Notes under the pieces: generated by a model
The model's input: the letters and a program-made list of their open reading frames with translations, nothing else
Told to the model about the DNA's origin: nothing
Database searches by the model: none
Program-made: the position numbers and the translations under genes
Shown here: positions 60,405 through 64,000 of the stretch, piece by piece
Layout: the number at the start of each line of letters is the position of its first letter
How positions within the stretch are numbered: position 1 is the stretch's first letter
DNA from: Methanobacteriota archaeon
Lineage (GTDB): Archaea; Halobacteriota; Methanomicrobia; Methanomicrobiales; Methanospirillaceae
Direction of reading: 5' to 3'
Assembly (NCBI GenBank): GCA_029547145.1
Contig: JAKPPV010000027.1
Span: 1 to 64,000 of the forward strand
DNA: 64,000 nucleotides

Positions 60405-61940
60405 TCATCGTACCCCGGGCCGACCGAGTCCGGCGAGCACTGCCCGGAACTGGCTGTCCGATCGGACGAGGTGGAGGAAGTAGAGGCCACAGGCGGCGAT
60501 GCCGATCGAAAGGTGAAGAATCGCCGGCGTTCCGACGATTTTGAGACCGACGAGCAGGAGACCGAGAGGGAGGAACTGGATCACGCCGGAGGCGATGATC
60601 CCGATGGTGCGACGGGCCGGGATCCCCGAGTAGCTCAGCAGGCGGATGCAGAGGTACCCGTAGACTCCGATCCCGGCGAGCGCAAAGAAGAGGATGGCAA
60701 GGCGTGGAGAGGCCAGGAGCCCGCCTGCGACGAGCGCGATGAGCCGGCTCAGGAAGTTCGCCAGGTTGATCCTGAGGCCGAACCCCTGTCTCTCCTGGAT
60801 CATGTAGATGGTCGAGAGCGGGGACGAGATGAACCAGAGGACGGCCCAGATCGATAGGAGCTGGGTGTAGAAGCCCGCCTCCGCCCAGGCTGAACCGAAC
60901 ACGAAGGCAAAGAGTTCCTCGCCGATCATCGAGACGGTGAGCATTGGAAAGAGCACGATCTTGAGGAGTACCGTGAATACCGACTCGGTGAGCTCAGCCA
61001 GGTGACCCTCGTGTTTCGCACTGGCAGCCCGCTGGAAGAAGACCTGCTGTATGGCACCCCCCACCAGGTCCATCGGCATCATGATCAGGCGAAACGCGAG
61101 CGAGTAATAACCTGCCTGGACCGGAGAGAAGTAGACCGGAAGAAGGAGGGACGGGAGCTGCCACGAGGTGACGTTCAGCAGACCCGACCATGACTCGAAG
61201 AGCGGGAACTTTTTATAACGGACGAGCAGCCCCTTCATCCGGTGAAGCGATACCCGGCGGGTGAGCCGCCGGTAGTCGTCCCGGTAGATCTGTGCGGCCA
61301 GGATCCCGGTAGCAACCCCCTGCCCGAGGGTGTTCGCGCCGATCAGCGCGCCGCCCGTGGCAATACCTCCCAGCCCGGCTCCGAGCTGGCCTCCTGTCGT
61401 TGCCACCGCAGAGACGACCCGTGCCACCGAGAGACGACCGTACAGGCGTGAACGGGAGTTCCAGTAGTTGAGAGCGACGAAGAGACCGGAGACGAAGACG
61501 AAGGGGGAGACCAGCCAGAGGTGACCGGCGAGACCGGGGGCATTCAGTGCAGCGACGATCACGGGTTCGAAGACGATGAACAATGGCAGACAGATGAGCG
61601 AGATCCCGGTCACAATGGTGATGCAGAGGGCGAGCAGGTTCACAGCATCCCTCTCCTCCTCCGGGAGCATGATCGCAAACTCGTACCGGAGACAGGCGAT
61701 CGTGCTGAGAACCTTTGTGATCGAGGTGAAGATCGCGAGCAGGCCGAAGTCGGCGGGAGAAAAGAGGCGGGTCAGTACCGGCGATGCCAGGACCACCAGC
61801 ACCTGCGCGAGGGTGGTCCCGGTTACGAGCGTGAGCACGTCACCGGCGAAGCCCTTCCGCCCGGGGGCCCCTCCGGCGGACAAAGACGTCCGCTCTGCCG
61901 CCGGGTTCTCGGATCCCGCCGGGGGTTCTTCACCCACCAC
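60405..61940 (-). CDS. Polysaccharide/oligosaccharide flippase (Wzx-like)
   Basis: The 511-residue protein has about 12-14 membrane helices and the MOP-superfamily start GFAGDVLTLVTGTTLAQVLVVL followed by VLTRLFSPADFGLLAIFTSI, the classic signature of Wzx/RfbX flippases. Middle motifs include FPLFESWSGLLNVTSWQLPSLLL and YSLAFRLIMMPMDLVGGAIQQVFF. Such proteins turn lipid-linked oligosaccharide repeat units across the membrane for surface glycan assembly. The N-terminal 28 residues are polar. It starts inside the end of the acyltransferase gene (11-base overlap), so the two are one operon. Confidence 0.93.
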   Translation of the reverse strand: MVGEEPPAGSENPAAERTSLSAGGAPGRKGFAGDVLTLVTGTTLAQVLVVLASPVLTRLFSPADFGLLAIFTSITKVLSTIACLRYEFAIMLPEEERDAVNLLALCITIVTGISLICLPLFIVFEPVIVAALNAPGLAGHLWLVSPFVFVSGLFVALNYWNSRSRLYGRLSVARVVSAVATTGGQLGAGLGGIATGGALIGANTLGQGVATGILAAQIYRDDYRRLTRRVSLHRMKGLLVRYKKFPLFESWSGLLNVTSWQLPSLLLPVYFSPVQAGYYSLAFRLIMMPMDLVGGAIQQVFFQRAASAKHEGHLAELTESVFTVLLKIVLFPMLTVSMIGEELFAFVFGSAWAEAGFYTQLLSIWAVLWFISSPLSTIYMIQERQGFGLRINLANFLSRLIALVAGGLLASPRLAILFFALAGIGVYGYLCIRLLSYSGIPARRTIGIIASGVIQFLPLGLLLVGLKIVGTPAILHLSIGIAACGLYFLHLVRSDSQFRAVLAGLGRPGVR

Positions 61941-62556
61941 GGTCCTGCCCTGCCATCTCGGTACCGCGAATTACAAGCCCTTCCGTGCCGTGGTCGCTGA
62001 TCTTGCGTGCGGGGGCTCCGGCGATGGTGATGAAGGGGTCTGTGAAGGACCGGTTCACAACCGAGTTCGCCCCGATCGCCACCCCGTCCGCGATCTGTAT
62101 CCGACCGAAGATGATCGCACCGGGCCCGATGTAGACGTTATCCCCGATCGTGGGCGCCACCCTCTCGGTACCGGCCGAGGTACCGATATTGACGCCGACG
62201 TGGAGACGGCAGTTCGCCCCCACACGGGCACACGAGTTCACCACGATCGTCCCCCGGTGGGCGATCGCCAGTCCCGGGCCGAAGACGTTCGGAGGGATCG
62301 TGTATCCGAGACGCATGCTCATCCGATGGAAACGGATCGAGAGAAAGCTCAGGTACGGTCTCCACAGCAACGATCGACGGCAGTTCAGGGTGTACTCCAT
62401 GGTCCGGAGCAGACGCTGGAACTTCCAGATCTCATCCCCGAAGAGTCGCGGACGCCGGCGGGGTATCTCGAGTGAGAGCCTGTCAGCTTCCAGATAGAAC
62501 TCGTACTCCTTTCGCGATGTGATCGGCACGTCCCGGTTCTCCCTGTGTTGTTTCAT
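61930..62556 (-). CDS. Hexapeptide-repeat acyltransferase, serine acetyltransferase-like
   Basis: This 208-residue protein has a left-handed beta-helix made of hexapeptide repeats: GYTIPPNVFGPGLAIAHRGTIVVNSCARVGANCRLHVGVNIG, then IGDNVYIGPGAIIFGRIQIADGVAIGANSVVNRSF. The order and the catalytic histidine in IAHRG match serine O-acetyltransferase and polysaccharide O-acetyltransferases. Next to a flippase, a role in acetylating a glycan repeat unit is more likely than cysteine synthesis. A TATA box 19-29 bp upstream favours ATG 62556 over the adjacent GTG 62559. The gene overlaps the flippase gene by 11 bases. Confidence 0.9.
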   Translation of the reverse strand: MKQHRENRDVPITSRKEYEFYLEADRLSLEIPRRRPRLFGDEIWKFQRLLRTMEYTLNCRRSLLWRPYLSFLSIRFHRMSMRLGYTIPPNVFGPGLAIAHRGTIVVNSCARVGANCRLHVGVNIGTSAGTERVAPTIGDNVYIGPGAIIFGRIQIADGVAIGANSVVNRSFTDPFITIAGAPARKISDHGTEGLVIRGTEMAGQDRGG

Positions 62557-62574
62557 CACTATTGGTCAAAAAAT

Positions 62575-62585
62575 GTATAAATAAT
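62575..62585 (-). promoter_or_regulatory. TATA box of the acyltransferase-flippase operon
   Basis: The minus strand reads GATTATTTATA, 19-29 bp upstream of ATG 62556, implying a leaderless message. Confidence 0.6.
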
Positions 62586-62641
62586 CCCGTTGTCCGGGAA
62601 GGAACAGGGCCGGTTCCACCCATGGTGAGCTTTATCGCGCC

Positions 62642-62713
62642 CGCGGCCCAAACTGTGTTGAGAGAGCGGACCCGGTCTCGCTGATGATACCGGGGCCGCG
62701 AAGGGGTTTTTTT
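62642..62713 (+). promoter_or_regulatory. Structured leader with hairpins and T-run before the PIG-L gene
   Basis: CGCGGCCC (62642-62649) can pair with GGGCCGCG (62693-62700), and inside it CCCGGT (62670-62675) can pair with ACCGGG (62689-62694), an alternative to the outer pairing. Seven T (62707-62713) follow, just four bases before ATG 62717. This resembles an intrinsic terminator or attenuator. A TATA-like gctttatc lies at 62628-62635, so transcription may start near 62655 and only the inner hairpin may be in the RNA. Confidence 0.4.
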
Positions 62714-62716
62714 CGC

Positions 62717-63328
62717 ATGAGAGTGCTTGCATTCGGAGCCCATCCGGACGACCTCGAGATCGGTATGGGCGGCACGATCGCCCGGTACACGAGCAGGGGA
62801 CACGAAGTCCTGATGGTGATCGCGACCGTCCCGAACCGGAAGGAGAGCCGGATATGCGAGGCGAAAGAGGCGGCAGAGGTGCTCGGCGCCCGCCTGGTGG
62901 TGATGGATATCGTTCCCGACGAGCTCGTCTTCTCCCGCGAGATCGTGCGTCGGTTCGATACCGTCTTCAACGACTTCGCCCCGGACGTCGTCTACACCCA
63001 TTCGAACAAAGACTCCCACCAGGACCATGCCGCCGTCACCAACGCGGTGATCGCAACCACCCGGAAGAATGACTGCTCGGTCTACATGTACGAGCAGACC
63101 ATCCCAGGCGGAATTGCACCCAACCCGTTCCATGGCCAGTACTACGTGGATATTTCCGATACGATCGGCCCGAAACTGGACTCGATCATGAAGCATCGCA
63201 CCCAGCTCGATACGTACGGACCCTGGTGGCTCGAGGGGATCAAGGGGAGAGCGATGTATCATGGATTCAGGATCAACGTCAAGTACGCAGAGGTCTTCGA
63301 GGTGATCAAGGACCTTGCCCGCTGGTGA
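62717..63328 (+). CDS. PIG-L/LmbE-family deacetylase
   Basis: The 203-residue protein starts MRVLAFGAHPDDLEIGMGG, the PIG-L signature with zinc ligands in HPDD, and has the third ligand in HSNKDSHQDHAAV (about residues 96-108). Family members remove acetyl groups from N-acetylglucosamine on lipids or other carriers. Its position beside a flippase and an acyltransferase suggests a role in glycan or glycolipid modification. The open frame starts upstream at 62684, but the family begins at ATG 62717, directly after the T-run. Confidence 0.92.
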   Translation: MRVLAFGAHPDDLEIGMGGTIARYTSRGHEVLMVIATVPNRKESRICEAKEAAEVLGARLVVMDIVPDELVFSREIVRRFDTVFNDFAPDVVYTHSNKDSHQDHAAVTNAVIATTRKNDCSVYMYEQTIPGGIAPNPFHGQYYVDISDTIGPKLDSIMKHRTQLDTYGPWWLEGIKGRAMYHGFRINVKYAEVFEVIKDLARW

Positions 63329-63344
63329 TGGCTGCAAGGGATAG

Positions 63345-63352
63345 GTTTATTT
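63345..63352 (+). promoter_or_regulatory. TATA-like box of the winged-helix regulator
   Basis: GTTTATTT begins an A/T-rich stretch that continues to 63398 and includes a second candidate, AATATATA (63379-63386), which is too close to ATG 63399 to be its TATA box but could bind a regulator. Confidence 0.4.
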
Positions 63353-63398
63353 TATTTGATAATCAAGAATTAGGACGAATATATATCGGAGATTATTC

Positions 63399-63800
63399 AT
63401 GCGGCCCGAAAAGATCATGGTCTTCACCCAGAAGGAGGAGGAGTTCGCTGGACTTCTCATCAGCCTGGGGATCAAGAGGAACATCGCAAAGGTGCTCGTC
63501 TACCTTGCCTCAATCCCCGAGGCGACATCGCGTGAGATCGAGCGGGGGACCGACCTGCGACAGCCCGAAGTCTCGATCGCGATGCACCGTCTGATCAAGG
63601 AGAACTGGGTCGAGAGCAGGGAGTCCAAGGCGGAGTCAAAAGGACGCCCCGTCAAGATCTACCGGCTCTCCCGTCCGATCAGTGAGATCGTCGACGCGAT
63701 CGAGGAAGAGAAGCGGAGGGAGGTGGAGAAGCAGCAGTTCATCATGCAGCGTCTTCGCCTGATCACGACCGATAGCGAGGATCTGGCAGTCAACGGGTAA
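63399..63800 (+). CDS. Winged-helix transcriptional regulator, TrmB/ArsR-like
   Basis: This 133-residue protein has a winged helix-turn-helix: LISLGIKRNIAKVLVYLASI, then ATSREIERGTDLRQPEVSIAMHRLIKENWVES with the recognition helix, and the wing GRPVKIYRLSRP. A C-terminal helix (DAIEEEKRREVEKQQFIMQRL) probably mediates dimerisation. The pattern matches predicted regulators common in methanogens that resemble TrmB or MarR/ArsR; the effector is unknown. A GGAG sits nine bases before ATG 63399. It converges with rpiA, with an 11-base overlap of the 3' ends. Confidence 0.88.
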   Translation: MRPEKIMVFTQKEEEFAGLLISLGIKRNIAKVLVYLASIPEATSREIERGTDLRQPEVSIAMHRLIKENWVESRESKAESKGRPVKIYRLSRPISEIVDAIEEEKRREVEKQQFIMQRLRLITTDSEDLAVNG

Positions 63801-64000
63801 GGACGCGGTACCCCGCGTCGTCTCCTACAATCACCGTCGTCTTTTTTCCGAACCCCGAGAATATACCGGCAGTCACCACCCCGGGGATGCGCTCGATCTC
63901 AGACTCGAGTCGCTCCGGGTCGTCGATCGGCCCGAACGACCAGTCGATCACCAGTCCACCGTTGTCTGTCACCACCGGGCCATCCTTGGCCGTTCCCTCC
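63790..64000 (-). CDS. rpiA: Ribose-5-phosphate isomerase A, C-terminal part (cut by window edge)
   Basis: The minus-strand frame enters from the right edge and ends at 63790. The visible 70 residues contain the RpiA C-terminal motifs GPVVTDNGGLVIDWSF and PERLESEIERIPGVVTAGIFSGF, ending TTVIVGDDAGYRVLTR. RpiA interconverts ribose 5-phosphate and ribulose 5-phosphate, which archaea use to make nucleotides and aromatic precursors. The active-site lysine and the start are outside the window. Confidence 0.9.
   Translation of the reverse strand, partial: EGTAKDGPVVTDNGGLVIDWSFGPIDDPERLESEIERIPGVVTAGIFSGFGKKTTVIVGDDAGYRVLTR

Noticed and set aside
1-64000. CRISPR arrays
   Set aside because: No series of regularly spaced direct repeats was seen, and no cas gene is present; the Cas4-like nuclease is a domain of the helicase fusion.

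Overview
The window reads as a stretch of chromosome from a high-GC methanogenic archaeon, most likely of the order Methanomicrobiales. The archaeal signs are direct: translation initiation factor 2 gamma next to RNA polymerase subunit E' and Spt4, ribosomal proteins S24e, S27ae and L40e, a fused Kae1-Bud32 protein, a CDC48/VCP-type double AAA ATPase, RadB, an initiator tRNA of archaeal type, and many TATA boxes 25-30 bp upstream of start codons that imply leaderless mRNAs. The methanogen assignment is inferred from the DUF2098 protein, NikR, the FprA F420H2-oxidase type flavoprotein with rubredoxin, the FMN-binding glutamate synthase and the symporter small accessory protein. No methanogenesis enzyme lies in the window.

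Layout. 1-1474 is mostly non-coding: the tail of an IS256-type transposase, a decayed reading frame, and an AbrB-type protein related to HgcAB/ArsM-associated proteins. 1475-14038 holds a helicase-nuclease fusion, small enzymes (GNAT, thioesterase, phosphoesterase), TPR and cell-surface proteins, and a radB-larC pair, with three long non-coding gaps. 14083-24333 carries the VCP ATPase, a TauE-type exporter, two signalling proteins with receiver and PAS domains, an aldehyde dehydrogenase and an acyl-CoA synthetase. 24477-33308 is one 8.8-kb gene for a cyclic beta-1,2-glucan synthase-like enzyme. 33443-44493 mixes Mrp, glutamate synthase, glycosyltransferases, an Rsm22-like methyltransferase, an ABC-type ATPase plus DUF4276 pair (a candidate defence system), an O2-detoxifying rubredoxin-FprA pair, an HDAC-like deacetylase and a DUF2098 protein.

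44514-50878 is the core information-processing cluster: nikR facing away from eif2g-PIN-rpoE1-spt4-dephospho-CoA kinase, then S24e-S27ae-kae1/bud32-XTPase and L40e. 50897-60242 has a DUF1917 protein, an HtpX protease, tRNA-Gly and tRNA-Val, an M20 peptidase, an Lhr-like helicase that overlaps a membrane protein tail to tail, a sodium/solute symporter with its small accessory protein and an unusual leader, thioredoxin, and initiator tRNA-Met. 60405-63328 is a polysaccharide section (flippase, acyltransferase, PIG-L deacetylase). The window ends with a winged-helix regulator and the 3' part of rpiA.

The most promising lead for an undescribed system is the tightly coupled ATPase-DUF4276 pair at 38788-40541, which has the architecture of PARIS/OLD-type defence modules. 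Second-tier leads are the giant glucan synthase in an archaeon, the structured leader with a 22-codon frame before the symporter, and a probable CTG start codon on the XTP pyrophosphatase gene. All functional statements are read from sequence and family knowledge; no search was run.
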